A DNA stretch of 64,000 nucleotides from Pseudomonas sp. UYIF39 (GCF_029963765.1 NZ_JALBYU010000001.1:248001-312000), one strand, 5' to 3'; positions 1 through 9,111 are shown, counted from the first letter of the stretch. Notes: generated by a model not told the origin, from the letters alone. Translations and numbers: made by a program.

Positions 1-203
1 GGCTCGCTACGCAGTGGCAAACGTGCGGCTACGATCATGAGCCTGATCCCGTCAGCGCGCCCCAACGCAAGCAAGTACCCTCGCCACAGGGGATCGCGTT
101 CGCAAGGCCGGGCAGGGTGAGCCATCTGCACTATCCCACCCCCCCGCGGTCGTAATCTTCACAGGGCGGCGCATGAAGGCGTCGCCGTACGCGTGGAGAG
201 CCA

Positions 204-1700
204 ATGAGCCAGGACGTCCTGACCACCGAAACCAATCGCCGTCAGTTGCAGCAGATCATCGCCGGCCTGTCCGATGGGGTGATTCTGCTGGAGCTCGACC
301 AGACCCTACTCTGGGCCAATGACGCCGCGTTGGCCATGCACGGCGTCGGACAACTCAGCGAGTTGGGGGCGAATGCCAGGGAGTACGCCAAGCGCTTCGC
401 CTTGCGTTATCGCAATAATCACCCGGTTCAGGCCGACAATTATCCGATCAGCCGCGTCGCCCGAGGCGAGACCTTCAGCGATGTGTTGGTTGAGGTGACA
501 CCGGCGGACGACGAAGAACGCACTTGGGTCCACAGTGTGCGCAGCATGGTGTTGGCCGACAGCGCTGGCAAGCCGGAGTCGCTGGTGCTGATCATGAACG
601 ATGTCACGGAGTGGGCCAGCGCCGAACAGCGTTTCGAAAAAACCTTCAATGCCAACCCGGCCCCGGCGGTGATCTGTCGCCTAAGCGATTTGCGCTACAT
701 CAAAGTCAATCCGGGCTTCCTGGAGATGACTGGCTATCCCCGTGATCAGGTGATCGGCCGTTCGACCTATGAACTGGACGTGCTGGAGGGGGCCGAAAAC
801 AGAGACCTGGCCAAGCAGCGTTTGCGCGAAGGGGCGACCATTCCGCAAATGCAGGCTCAGCTGCAGTTACACGAAGGTGGCAACAAACAGGTGGTCGTCG
901 CCGGGCAGCCCCTTGAGCTGAACGACGAAGCCTGCATGCTGTTTTCCTTTGTGGACATCGAGCCTCGACATAAGGCCGAAGTCGCCCTGCGCCAGAGCGA
1001 GGAACGTTTCGCCAAGGCCTTTCGACTGACCCCTGTGCCGATACTGGTGTGCAACGCCGGCGATCAGGTGGTGATGGACGTCAATGAAGCTTTCCTCGAT
1101 ACGCTCGCGTATGCCAGTGAAGAAGTGCGCGGCCAATCGGTGACGCAGATCGATTTTATCGATGACACCGGCGCCCGCGCGCGACTGTTTGCGGCACTGG
1201 AAAAAACCGGAAGCGTGGATCGTGTCGATGTTCGGGTACGCAAGAAAGGCGCCGGGCTGATTGATTGCGCGGTCTCGGCCGACACCGTGAACATTCAGGA
1301 CAACCCCTGCTACCTGCTGGTGTTTATGGACATCACCGAGCGTAAACGCACGGAGCTGGAGTTGGTGTCGGCGATCGAAGAGGTCATGAAGGACGCCTCC
1401 TGGTTCAGCCGCACGCTCATCGAGAAACTCGCTAACGTGAAAAACGTCAACTCGCCGCAGTTACCTAGCGTGTCGTTCACCGACCTGACTGCCCGCGAAC
1501 GTGATGTGCTTGGCCTGATTTGCGAAGGCCTGGCCGACAAGGAAATCGCCGCACGGCTCAAACTCGCACCCAACACGGTGCGCAACCATGTGTCGACGGT
1601 GTATTCCAAGCTCGATGTTCACAGCCGTAGCGAGGCGATTGTCTGGGCTCGCGAGCGCGGTTTGTTCTCCAGCGAGTGGCGGCCCAAGGCCCAGCGGTAG
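204..1700 (+). CDS. LuxR-type regulator with three PAS domains
   Basis: The 498-residue protein carries three PAS-like sensor segments (about residues 12-140, 145-265 and 270-385). The second and third end in the usual transition into the next module (SFVDIEPRHKAE, VFMDITERKRTE). A C-terminal LuxR/GerE helix-turn-helix lies at about 425-490, with LTARERDVLGLICEGLADKE and the recognition helix APNTVRNHVSTVYSKL. There is no receiver domain, so it is probably a one-component cytoplasmic sensor-regulator; the ligand or redox cue cannot be read from sequence. The start is supported by GGAGA seven bases upstream of the ATG. It stands alone on its strand. Family assignment is firm, target unknown. 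Confidence 0.9.
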   Translation: MSQDVLTTETNRRQLQQIIAGLSDGVILLELDQTLLWANDAALAMHGVGQLSELGANAREYAKRFALRYRNNHPVQADNYPISRVARGETFSDVLVEVTPADDEERTWVHSVRSMVLADSAGKPESLVLIMNDVTEWASAEQRFEKTFNANPAPAVICRLSDLRYIKVNPGFLEMTGYPRDQVIGRSTYELDVLEGAENRDLAKQRLREGATIPQMQAQLQLHEGGNKQVVVAGQPLELNDEACMLFSFVDIEPRHKAEVALRQSEERFAKAFRLTPVPILVCNAGDQVVMDVNEAFLDTLAYASEEVRGQSVTQIDFIDDTGARARLFAALEKTGSVDRVDVRVRKKGAGLIDCAVSADTVNIQDNPCYLLVFMDITERKRTELELVSAIEEVMKDASWFSRTLIEKLANVKNVNSPQLPSVSFTDLTARERDVLGLICEGLADKEIAARLKLAPNTVRNHVSTVYSKLDVHSRSEAIVWARERGLFSSEWRPKAQR

Positions 1701-1829
1701 GTGCAAATGCACTACTGGAGGGGGTGCAAATTCATGTTCTGGCCGAGTGCGGCAGTTCTTAGGCTGTAAGGGTGCGATACAGGTCTTCAAGTATCGCGTC
1801 CCTTTCAAAACAGCTACAGGAACCGCGGG

Positions 1830-2078
1830 ATGATTTATATGGCGCAATTGCGTATGCAGCTGGAGCGGAGCTTTTCGCCGTTGGCCTGTGACTGCACTGT
1901 TACGGGTGATCATTCACTGACGGTGAAGCTTTATCATCCGGTGTCGGGTCAGGTGGATCTGGTAGTCACTGGGTTGAGTGTGGTCAACCTCAGAACATCG
2001 GAGGCGGTGGCAGCGTTGATCGAAGAGCTGCGCTATGAACTCGAGAGCAACACGTTGCATCGTCGCGAGATGTCCTAG
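1830..2078 (+). CDS. DUF1652 family small protein
   Basis: This 82-residue protein resembles the small DUF1652 proteins common in Pseudomonas. Typical features are an N-terminal helix, a Cys-x-Cys pair (ACDCTV), the middle block VKLYHPVSGQVDLVVTG and a C-terminal helix ending LIEELRYELES. It has no signal peptide or membrane segment. An AGGAA-like ribosome site precedes the ATG; an in-frame ATG three codons later is an alternative start. The function of the family is unknown to me. It follows the LuxR regulator after 129 bases, so cotranscription is possible but not shown. Confidence 0.75.
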   Translation: MIYMAQLRMQLERSFSPLACDCTVTGDHSLTVKLYHPVSGQVDLVVTGLSVVNLRTSEAVAALIEELRYELESNTLHRREMS

Positions 2079-2205
2079 GAACTGTCGGGTTTTGCCGGCG
2101 GTCGTATAAAGAATACGAAAGTATTTTTTCTGTGACCGGTCCGCGGGTTCGCGGTGAAGCAGTTGGGTCGCGGAAATATGTCGATCACTTACCGCGAGTC
2201 AACCT

Positions 2206-2427
2206 ATGAAAAGTCTTGGGAAACGCATTTTTGCAACACTGTCGTTCGCACTCTGGCTAGCGATTTTGGGTGGTTGTGCGAGTCCGCCACCGCCACCTCC
2301 CGCCGCACCGCCTCCACCGCCTGTGCGCACCTGCCAAACCACTGAAAACACCGATGTGCAAGGCGATATGAGGGCTGAGGGGCAGGTCACCCGGGACACG
2401 ACGCTTACTCGTTGCGTCACTCAGTAA
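2206..2427 (+). CDS. small proline-rich lipoprotein
   Basis: A 73-residue predicted lipoprotein. A basic N-terminus (MKSLGKR) and a hydrophobic stretch lead to the lipobox LGGC at residues 22-25. The mature N-terminus is then a proline tract (ASPPPPPPAAPPPPPV). The tail has two further cysteines (RTCQTT and TRCVTQ), which could form a disulphide. Such short Pro-rich lipoproteins usually sit in the outer membrane and reach across the periplasm; that role is inferred. The ribosome site is weak. No homologue is recognised by name. Confidence 0.65.
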   Translation: MKSLGKRIFATLSFALWLAILGGCASPPPPPPAAPPPPPVRTCQTTENTDVQGDMRAEGQVTRDTTLTRCVTQ

Positions 2428-2493
2428 GCGTCCATCTACTCACGTTGAACCGCCAGCGGCGCTGTGCTGCTGGCGGGTTTCCGCGCGTTTCGC

Positions 2494-3609
2494 TCAGACG
2501 TCCTCGATCCTGACCCAACGCGATTCTTGCGCTGCCAGTCGAATGGCCGTCGCCAGGCGCTCGACTTCCCACGCCTGTTCGAAATCTGTTCCACCCTGAG
2601 ATAAGCCTGCCAGCGCCATCACCAGATCATGGACTTCCAGTGTCTTGAGTTCGTTGTAGCCGAGCTGATGCCCTGACGCCGGACTGAACGCCGCATAACC
2701 CGGCAGATTCGGCCCTGCCAGCAAACGCTGGAAACCGTCCTGACCGGCACGAAACAGACGCAGTTCATTCAGGCGTTCCTGATCGAACACCAAAGTCCCT
2801 CGGGTGCCGCTGATTTCAAAGCTCAGGTGATTCTTGTAGCCGTGCTTGAGCCAACTGCTGCTGAACGTGCCCCGGGCGCCGTTGGCAAACCGCAACAAGG
2901 CGTGGACCTGATCGTCGACCGCGATACTGCGTTGTTCCGGGCTGCCAGCCGTGGCGGGTCGTTGCCGGTGCACGGTCTGGGTGTCGGCGCTCACTGCCTC
3001 GACATCGCCCACCAGATAGCGGGCCATGGCCAACAAGTGACTGCCCAGATCGGCCAGTGCGCCACCGGCATGATCGGCATCGCAACGCCAGGACCAGGGT
3101 GACGCGGGATCAGCCATGAAGTCTTCGCTGAATTCACCCTGGAAACTGATGATCTGACCCAAGTCGCCGTTTTCAATGAGTTGCCGGGCGAGTGCGATCA
3201 TCGGGTTGTGCTGATAGTTGTAACCCACCCGCGTCACCACGCCTGCCGCTTTGGCCGCCAGTCGCATGGCGTCAGCCTGTTGCAGATTCACCGCCAACGG
3301 CTTTTCGCAATACACCGGTTTGCCGGCGGCGAGGGCGGCCATGGCCATGGGGTAGTGCAGGTGATTCGGCGTGGTGATGGCGATCAGATTGACCTTGGGG
3401 TCATCGATCAGTTGCTGCCAGTCGCTATGAGCGGTGTCGAAACCCCAGGCATCGGCGCAGTGGCGGGCACGCAGCGGATCAGCATCGGCCAGGGCGGCGA
3501 GTTTGAGCTTGAGGGGCAGTTCGAAAACCGCACTGACGTTGCGAAACGCCAAGGCATGGGCGCGGCCCATGAAACCTGTGCCGATGAGTCCGATACCGAG
3601 TTCGCGCAT
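2494..3609 (-). CDS. Gfo/Idh/MocA family oxidoreductase
   Basis: A 371-residue NAD(P)-dependent dehydrogenase of the Gfo/Idh/MocA fold. An N-terminal Rossmann domain begins with GLIGTGFMGRAHA. The family motif EKPLA is present (VYCEKPLAVN, about residue 98), and the C-terminal substrate domain has GGALADLGSHLLAMARYLVG. Members oxidise sugars, inositols or related polyols. The start is supported by AAGGA upstream of the ATG. The upstream region carries GGAA-N6-TTCC palindromes like the IolR operators reported for inositol genes, so inositol-type substrates are a reasonable guess. It is separated from the minus-strand SDR upstream by a terminator and so has its own promoter. Confidence 0.88.
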   Translation of the reverse strand: MRELGIGLIGTGFMGRAHALAFRNVSAVFELPLKLKLAALADADPLRARHCADAWGFDTAHSDWQQLIDDPKVNLIAITTPNHLHYPMAMAALAAGKPVYCEKPLAVNLQQADAMRLAAKAAGVVTRVGYNYQHNPMIALARQLIENGDLGQIISFQGEFSEDFMADPASPWSWRCDADHAGGALADLGSHLLAMARYLVGDVEAVSADTQTVHRQRPATAGSPEQRSIAVDDQVHALLRFANGARGTFSSSWLKHGYKNHLSFEISGTRGTLVFDQERLNELRLFRAGQDGFQRLLAGPNLPGYAAFSPASGHQLGYNELKTLEVHDLVMALAGLSQGGTDFEQAWEVERLATAIRLAAQESRWVRIEDV

Positions 3610-3654
3610 AGCCGGGGTCCTTTTGAAATTTTGTTTTCAGGAGGGGCTATTAAT

Positions 3655-3697
3655 GGAATAAATATTCCTTATTTGCAAATGGTGGAATTAAAATTCT
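3655..3697. promoter_or_regulatory. paired GGAA-N6-TTCC operator candidates
   Basis: GGAATAAATATTCC at 3655-3668 is a perfect palindrome of the form GGAA-N6-TTCC. A second imperfect copy, GGAATTAAAATTCT, lies at 3684-3697, centre to centre 29 bases away. Both lie 46-88 bases upstream of the Gfo/Idh start codon in AT-rich DNA. GGAA-N6-TTCC is the motif I recall for the RpiR-family inositol repressor IolR of Sinorhizobium. No RpiR regulator is present in this window, so any regulator would act in trans. Confidence 0.5.
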
Positions 3698-3717
3698 TTA
3701 GCGTGAGGGCAAAAAAG

Positions 3718-3739
3718 AAGGCAGCCCTGAGGCTGCCTT
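3718..3739 (-). terminator. intrinsic terminator after SDR gene
   Basis: Perfect 9-bp arms (AAGGCAGCC and GGCTGCCTT) are separated by CTGA. On the minus strand the hairpin is followed by CTTCTTTTTTG, which fits termination of the SDR transcript ending at 3761. A shorter T run on the plus strand could make it weakly bidirectional. Confidence 0.8.
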
Positions 3740-3760
3740 TTGTTCATCCGGTAAATCGGA

Positions 3761-4528
3761 TCAGGACAAGAACCCACCATCCACATTCAACGAAACCCCA
3801 GTGGTGTAACTCGACGCATCGCTCGCCAGATACAACACCGCTCCCGCCATCTCACTCGGATCCGCCACACGCTTGAGCGGAATCTGCTGCAATGCGGTGT
3901 TCAAAATTGCCTCGTTTTTCACCAGCGCCGAAGCAAATTTGGTGTCGGTCAGGCCCGGCAGCAGGGCGTTGCAGCGGATGCCGAACTGCGCGCATTCCTT
4001 GGCGAACACTTTGGTCATGTTGATGACCGCCGCTTTGGTCACCGAGTAGATGCCCTGGAAGATCCCCGGCGAGATGCCGTTGATCGAGGCGACGTTGATG
4101 ATGCTGCCTCCGCCGTTTTCGCGCATCAGTTTGCCGGCTTCCACCGACATGAAGAAGTAGCCACGGATGTTCACGTCGACGGTTTTCTGGAAGGCACTGA
4201 GGTCGGTGTCCAGTACGTTGCAGAACTGCGGGTTGGTCGCCGCGTTGTTGACCAGGATGTCCAGGCGCCCGAACTGTTCGCGGATGCCGGCGAAGACCTG
4301 GCTGATCTGCTCCATTTCACCGATATGGCAAGCCACGGCAGTGGCTTTGCCGCCGGCGGCGATGATCGCGTCAGCCACGTGCTGGCAGCCGTCGAGTTTG
4401 CGGCTCGAGACGATCACGTGGGCGCCTTGCTGGGCCAGCAGTTTGGCGATGGCTTCACCGATACCACGGCTGGCGCCAGACACGAATGCGATTTTGCCGT
4501 CGAGGTCGAACAACTGAGTCTTGGACAT
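3761..4528 (-). CDS. SDR family oxidoreductase
   Basis: A 255-residue classical short-chain dehydrogenase/reductase. The cofactor motif GASRGIGEA is near residue 18, the structural NNAA motif near 92, and the catalytic serine in INVASINGIS precedes the Tyr-x3-Lys motif in YSVTKAAVINMTK. It has the usual length and the C-terminal pattern YTTGVSLNVDGGF. AAGGA supports the start. It lies 32 bases downstream of the phosphotransferase gene on the same strand, so the two are probably cotranscribed. The substrate is unknown; the partner gene hints at acyl or alcohol metabolism. Confidence 0.9.
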   Translation of the reverse strand: MSKTQLFDLDGKIAFVSGASRGIGEAIAKLLAQQGAHVIVSSRKLDGCQHVADAIIAAGGKATAVACHIGEMEQISQVFAGIREQFGRLDILVNNAATNPQFCNVLDTDLSAFQKTVDVNIRGYFFMSVEAGKLMRENGGGSIINVASINGISPGIFQGIYSVTKAAVINMTKVFAKECAQFGIRCNALLPGLTDTKFASALVKNEAILNTALQQIPLKRVADPSEMAGAVLYLASDASSYTTGVSLNVDGGFLS

Positions 4529-4560
4529 GGTTTTTCCTTGTTATTGGGCCAGTGGCGCGA

Positions 4561-5628
4561 TCAGAGGCTGGATTTCTGGATGACCTGCAAGCTCATCTGC
4601 TCCAGCAGTTTGTTCATGTGAATGAACTGCGCGAAGCGTTTGTCCTGGGTCTGACCATGGAAGAAACGGTAGTAGATCTGCTGCACGATGCCGGCCAGGC
4701 GGAACAGGCCGTAGGTGTAGTAGAAGTCGAAGTTGTCGATCTGGATGCCTGAACGCTCGGCGTAGTAATCGACGAACTCGCGGCGGGTCAGCATGCCCGG
4801 TGCGTGGCTCGGCTGGCGACGCATCAACTGCACCGGTGCCGGGTCGTCGGCTTCGATCCAGTAGGCGAGGGTGTTGCCCAGGTCCATCAGCGGGTCGCCG
4901 AGGGTGGTCAGTTCCCAGTCGAGCACGCCGATGATGTCCATCGGGTTGTTCGGGTCGAGGATCACGTTGTCGAAGCGGTAATCGTTGTGGACGATGCTGG
5001 AGGTCGGGTGATCGGCCGGCATCCTGTCGTTGAGCCAGGCTTTGACCGCTTCCCACTTCGGCGCGTCCGGGGTCAGGGCTTTCTCGTAGCGATCGCTCCA
5101 GCCTTTGATTTGCCGCGCGACATAACCTTCGGGTTTGCCAAGATCGCCCAGGCCATAGGCCTTGTAGTCGACCCGGTGAAGCTCAACGAATTTGTCGATG
5201 AAGCTCTTGCACAGCGTTTCGGTTTTCGTCGAATCCAGACCCAGTTCCGGTGGCAGTTCGGAGCGCAGTATGATCCCCTTGACCCGTTCCATCACATAGA
5301 ACTCGGCGCCGATCACCGATTCATCGGTGCAGTGCACGTAGGCTTTGGGGCAGTACGGAAATCCATCACGAAGCTGATTGAGGATGCGAAATTCGCGGCC
5401 CATGTCGTGGGCGGACTTGGCCTTGTGGCCAAAGGGCGGTCGACGCAGCACGAACTCCTGTTCGGGGTATTCCAGCAAGTAGGTGAGGTTCGACGCACCG
5501 CCGGGAAACTGGCTGATCTGCGGCAAACCACTGAGGCCCGGAATGTGGGCCTTGAGGTACGGATCGATCAGGCTGGCATCGAGTTCTTCGCCGGTGCGGA
5601 TACGGGTGGACTGGTCAGTAAGCGCCAT
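4561..5628 (-). CDS. APH-type phosphotransferase family protein
   Basis: A 355-residue protein of the aminoglycoside phosphotransferase/choline kinase fold. The N-lobe contains GGASNLTYLLE and the lysine-bearing RRPP..HKAKSAHDM segment. The catalytic loop is VHNDYRFDNVILD (about residues 208-220) and the metal-binding DFG-like aspartate is in GVLDWELTTLGDPLMDLG. It resembles the kinase domain found with acyl-CoA dehydrogenases (ACAD10/11-like) rather than antibiotic-resistance enzymes. AAGGGAT supports the start. It is the first gene of a likely two-gene unit with the downstream SDR. Substrate not assigned. Confidence 0.85.
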   Translation of the reverse strand: MALTDQSTRIRTGEELDASLIDPYLKAHIPGLSGLPQISQFPGGASNLTYLLEYPEQEFVLRRPPFGHKAKSAHDMGREFRILNQLRDGFPYCPKAYVHCTDESVIGAEFYVMERVKGIILRSELPPELGLDSTKTETLCKSFIDKFVELHRVDYKAYGLGDLGKPEGYVARQIKGWSDRYEKALTPDAPKWEAVKAWLNDRMPADHPTSSIVHNDYRFDNVILDPNNPMDIIGVLDWELTTLGDPLMDLGNTLAYWIEADDPAPVQLMRRQPSHAPGMLTRREFVDYYAERSGIQIDNFDFYYTYGLFRLAGIVQQIYYRFFHGQTQDKRFAQFIHMNKLLEQMSLQVIQKSSL

Positions 5629-5772
5629 GCTTATCCCTTCTGCTTATTTTGGAGGCCTGAGACTATTGGCTAATCTAATGCGCGCACCCGCCACCCACAA
5701 CCACGAAACGCCCTTATAGGTGAGCGTGTTGCCGGGCAATCATTGTTTTTGATACACCTGTTTGAATGGTGG

Positions 5773-6732
5773 TCAGATCATGCTCGTCGTCGATGGCAGA
5801 GCAATCGGGGTCAATACCGGATGGCCGGTGAAGAACGCCACCAGATTGCGACCTACCAGTTCCACGGTGCCTTGAGTGGCTTCCGGGGACAAACCGGCGA
5901 CATGCGGGGTGAGGATCACATTGGCCAACGCCTTGAAGGCATTGGGTACTTGGGGTTCTGTGTCGAAGACATCCAGCGCAGCGCCGGCAATCCGGCGCTG
6001 CTCAAGCGAGCTGATCAGGTCTGCGGTGACGATAACACTCGCTCGGGCGATGTTGACGATGAATCCCTGGGGGCCCAAGGCGTCGAGTACTTGTCGGTTG
6101 ATCAGGTGTTTGGTGCCCAGCCCGCCAGGGGTGGCGACGACCAAAAAGTCTGATTTTCGTGCCAGCTCCGTGGGCGTCGAGCAGAAGCTGTACGGCACAT
6201 CACTGCGATGCTGGCGGTTGTGGTAACTGACCGTCATGTCGAAGCCGTGGGCGGCGCGTTTGGCGATGGCCATGCCGACCGCACCGAGACCCAGGATGCC
6301 CAGGCGCTTGCCGGCCAGGGACGGGCGCATGATTTTCGGCCACTCACCCCGGCGCACAGCGGCGTCGCAACGGGGAATGTCACGTACCAGAGACAGCAGC
6401 ATCGCCATGGCATGGTCGGCGACTGAAGAGGCATTGACTCCGGCGCCATTGGTGACTGTTATGCCCCGGTTGGCGGCGGCTTGCAGGTCGACATGTTCGT
6501 AGCCGGCGCCGATCACGCAGATGATCTTGAGATGGGGCAGGTCGGCGATTTCGTCGGCATCCAGGCCCAATGGGCCGCGGGTCAGCACCGCATCGATCTG
6601 TGCGCCATGGCGTGTAATGGCATCGGCGCGCTCGGCAGGTGTGGGCGCCAGAATCAGATGAAAACCCTGATGTTCGAGAATCGGCAGGTAATCATTGATG
6701 GTTTCAACCAGTACCAGAACGGTTGCAGGCAT
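5773..6732 (-). CDS. D-2-hydroxyacid dehydrogenase
   Basis: A 319-residue NAD(P)-dependent D-isomer 2-hydroxyacid dehydrogenase. It shows the nucleotide motif GLGAVGMAIAKRA, the conserved NIARASVI, the acid-bearing GAALDVFDTEP and the catalytic histidine in LTPHVAGLS. It probably interconverts a 2-keto acid and a D-2-hydroxy acid (glyoxylate, hydroxypyruvate or 2-ketogluconate class). GGAG lies upstream of the start. The gene appears monocistronic. Exact substrate not determinable by eye. Confidence 0.88.
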   Translation of the reverse strand: MPATVLVLVETINDYLPILEHQGFHLILAPTPAERADAITRHGAQIDAVLTRGPLGLDADEIADLPHLKIICVIGAGYEHVDLQAAANRGITVTNGAGVNASSVADHAMAMLLSLVRDIPRCDAAVRRGEWPKIMRPSLAGKRLGILGLGAVGMAIAKRAAHGFDMTVSYHNRQHRSDVPYSFCSTPTELARKSDFLVVATPGGLGTKHLINRQVLDALGPQGFIVNIARASVIVTADLISSLEQRRIAGAALDVFDTEPQVPNAFKALANVILTPHVAGLSPEATQGTVELVGRNLVAFFTGHPVLTPIALPSTTSMI

Positions 6733-6934
6733 GCTGGGCTCCTGTAAGCATCGGAAAGTCGGGGCTCGAAAGTTGCTTTAAAACGTTGCTTCAAATGGCT
6801 GATTGCGCAACGGTTTGGCATTTACCAAAGATAGCAGGCTTGTGGCTTTCGACCTCAGTGTAGGAGCGTTCCGTAGCGCTTACATATCCACGGTGTTCAA
6901 CATCTTTGCGAATGCACCGTTCGGGAGAAACAAC

Positions 6935-6963
6935 AAGGCCCCATCCATTGCGAACGGGGCCTT
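6935..6963 (-). terminator. probable terminator after TetR gene
   Basis: Perfect 8-bp arms AAGGCCCC and GGGGCCTT enclose a 13-base loop, 24 bases past the TetR stop codon on the minus strand. The downstream tract (GTTGTTTC) is T-rich but interrupted, so termination may be partial. Confidence 0.6.
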
Positions 6964-6986
6964 GGGTACGCTGCGCTGTGTTTATC

Positions 6987-7604
6987 TCAGCCAGACGGTG
7001 TTGCGGCCTTTTCAACGGGCGTGTCCGAGGTGAGAAACGTTCGGGCTGCGTCAAGAATTTCATCGGACAAGGCGTCACCTCGGGTTGCACGGGCCAGGGT
7101 CAGGGCGCCAACCATCAGTGAATAGTCCACCAACGCTTTTTGCCGATTGGTTTCGGGCTGATCCGCGCCCATCAATGGTGCCAGCATCTGCAGCAATGCT
7201 TCCAGCCCTTGGGTGTAGGTCTGGTGCAAACCGCTTTCAGCGGTTTCATGGCACATGTCGCCGGCAAACGCGGTCACCGGGCAGCTTTCGCCCGGATTAT
7301 CGCGATTGGCCGCTGACAGGTAGGGGGCGATGATGCTCTCGCGGGCCGAGAGGCTGTCGTCATTAGCCTCTATTTTCTGCTTCCAGCGTTCCATCGATTG
7401 GGTGAACGCCCGGGTGCAGGCCTCTTTCGCGAGTGCTTCCTTGGATTCGAAGTGACCATAGAAGCCGCCATGGGTGAGGCCGGCCGCGCCCATCACATCG
7501 ACGACACTGATCCCGTGCAGGCCGCGTTCGCGAAACAGACGCGTGGCGGCCTCAACGATGATCTCGCGGTTGAGTTCAGCTTGTTTGCGGGAGACTCGGG
7601 GCAT
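6987..7604 (-). CDS. TetR/AcrR family transcriptional regulator
   Basis: A 205-residue regulator. The N-terminal helix-turn-helix (about residues 12-58) contains ATRLFRERGLHGISVVDVMG and GLTHGGFYGHFESKEAL. The C-terminal ligand domain includes CPVTAFAGD and resembles regulators annotated TetR_C/YcdC-like. It lies between a dehydrogenase and an EamA exporter on the same strand. The exporter 81 bases upstream is a plausible target, but no operator was identified. Confidence 0.9.
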   Translation of the reverse strand: MPRVSRKQAELNREIIVEAATRLFRERGLHGISVVDVMGAAGLTHGGFYGHFESKEALAKEACTRAFTQSMERWKQKIEANDDSLSARESIIAPYLSAANRDNPGESCPVTAFAGDMCHETAESGLHQTYTQGLEALLQMLAPLMGADQPETNRQKALVDYSLMVGALTLARATRGDALSDEILDAARTFLTSDTPVEKAATPSG

Positions 7605-7685
7605 TGTTGGCTCACAGGTTTTGCAACGTATAGATGACCGGCATCATAGGGAACTGCCGGTGCCGTGTCTTCCTGGCGGTGGGGT

Positions 7686-8606
7686 TCAGGGACTCTGTTT
7701 GACCGCCACTGTTGGCCCCGGCGTAGGGTTTTTCTTCCCGGATTGCAGGACATAGACCCCACCCAGAATCAGCAGCATCGCCAACAGGTCCAGGCTCTTG
7801 ATCGGCTCGCCCACCAACAGCGTGCCAATCAGCAGCGCAATGACAGGGGGAATGTAAGTGACGCCCGAAGCAGCGAGGGCACCCAGTCGCTGCACGATGA
7901 AGTAATAAAGGATGTAGGCGATGCCGGTCCCGGCCAGGCCCAGGCCCAGGATCACACCCACCAGCGCCACGGGATCAGCAGAGATCCGTGCCATGCCGTG
8001 CATGTCGGTGATCAGTGTGATCAGCACCAGCGCCAAGCCGATCTGATAGGTCGAGAGCGCCAGCGGCGACAAGCCCAATGGCGTTATGAAGCGTCGGGCA
8101 TAGACAAAGGAACAGCCCACGCTCAGCGAACCGGCGATCATGTACAGCACGCCGCTGACATCGACACCGGCCGCGAGGCTGTTCCACGGTCGGGCGATCA
8201 GAATCACCCCGACAAACCCCAGGAAAATGCCGAAAGCCGTGCGGGAATTCAACGGCTCTGCGCGCAGAAACAGCCACGCGGTGACGAAGGAAAACAGCGG
8301 GATCGCACCGCTGAGCATCCCGGCCACGCTGGATAAGAGCAACGAGGTGCCTTTGGCGAAGGCGTAGTAGTAAATCACCGTTGCCAGCAGTGCCATGACC
8401 AGAAAGTGGTGGCTATGACGCAGGTGCGACCAGATAAGGCTGCGGCGCAGGAGGGCGAAAATCAGAATCGGCAGGAACCCGAACAGCACCCGCAGAAAGA
8501 CGATCTGTGTCGGTGAAATCCACGCTGCAGCCCACTTCATGAAGATGAAGTTGGTGCCCCAGATCAGGCCGAGCAATGCGAACGCGATATACGCGGCCTG
8601 TTTCAT
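7686..8606 (-). CDS. EamA/DMT family inner-membrane transporter
   Basis: A 306-residue ten-helix drug/metabolite transporter. The first EamA repeat begins FALLGLIWGTNFIFMKWAAAW and the second contains GVLYMIAGSLSVGCSFVY and GTGIAYILYYFIVQRLGA. The protein ends in a short basic tail (SGKKNPTPG). The open frame extends 44 codons further upstream, but the ATG at 8606 has GGGAGA before it and begins directly with the first membrane helix. Likely an exporter of a metabolite; substrate unknown. Confidence 0.87.
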   Translation of the reverse strand: MKQAAYIAFALLGLIWGTNFIFMKWAAAWISPTQIVFLRVLFGFLPILIFALLRRSLIWSHLRHSHHFLVMALLATVIYYYAFAKGTSLLLSSVAGMLSGAIPLFSFVTAWLFLRAEPLNSRTAFGIFLGFVGVILIARPWNSLAAGVDVSGVLYMIAGSLSVGCSFVYARRFITPLGLSPLALSTYQIGLALVLITLITDMHGMARISADPVALVGVILGLGLAGTGIAYILYYFIVQRLGALAASGVTYIPPVIALLIGTLLVGEPIKSLDLLAMLLILGGVYVLQSGKKNPTPGPTVAVKQSP

Positions 8607-8661
8607 GGTTGGTCTCCCGGGGCCGTTGCAAAGGGCAAAGGCGTATCGAATGTTAGACCGC

Positions 8662-9045
8662 TCAAACAGCGTATTGAGCGATGCCGTTGCCAAACGACCA
8701 GTTCTCTTTCTTGACCTCCACCAGATTGATGAACACATCTTCCAGCCGCACCGCCAGTTCCGCGTTAAGGCTCTCGGCGATGGTTTTGTAGAGGAGTTTC
8801 TTCTGCTCGATAGTGCGGCCTTCGCTCAAGGTGATCTGAATCACCACCAGATTGTCGGTGCGATTGATGCCCAGGTAGCCGGGGTCAAAGATGAAATGCT
8901 GTTCATCGTGCTCGGCAAGAATCTGGAAGTTATCGTTTTCCGGCACGCCAATGGCGCTGTGCATGGCGGCGTAGATCAACTTCCCGACACGTTTGGCGTA
9001 AGTCGGGTCTTGATGCTTCTTGATATCGACGCGAACGAGTGGCAT
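8662..9045 (-). CDS. tautomerase family protein
   Basis: A 127-residue protein starting MPLVRVDIKK. Removal of Met leaves the N-terminal proline that acts as the catalytic base in the 4-oxalocrotonate tautomerase/MIF superfamily. The start at 9045 rather than 9060 is chosen because it exposes this proline and has GGAG eight bases upstream. Conserved blocks include GYLGINRTDNLVVIQITLSEGR and the KKLLYKTIAESL helix. The gene is divergent from the amino-acid permease across a region holding a large AT-rich palindrome. Physiological substrate unknown. Confidence 0.85.
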   Translation of the reverse strand: MPLVRVDIKKHQDPTYAKRVGKLIYAAMHSAIGVPENDNFQILAEHDEQHFIFDPGYLGINRTDNLVVIQITLSEGRTIEQKKLLYKTIAESLNAELAVRLEDVFINLVEVKKENWSFGNGIAQYAV

Positions 9046-9111
9046 GAGAGGGCTCCGCAAGTAAGGGCTGCCGGTCAGCAGTCAGGATCGAAATTACATG
9101 ACGCTAATCCT

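Noticed and set aside
1..38. Possible minus-strand gene start reading MIVAARLPLRSE and leaving the window
   Set aside because: Only 12 codons are visible, the upstream ribosome site is weak and no family is recognisable, so it was not listed as a gene.
6803..7033. Short open frames in the 6733-6986 gap
   Set aside because: No ribosome site, no conserved pattern, and overlap with the TetR terminator; treated as non-coding.
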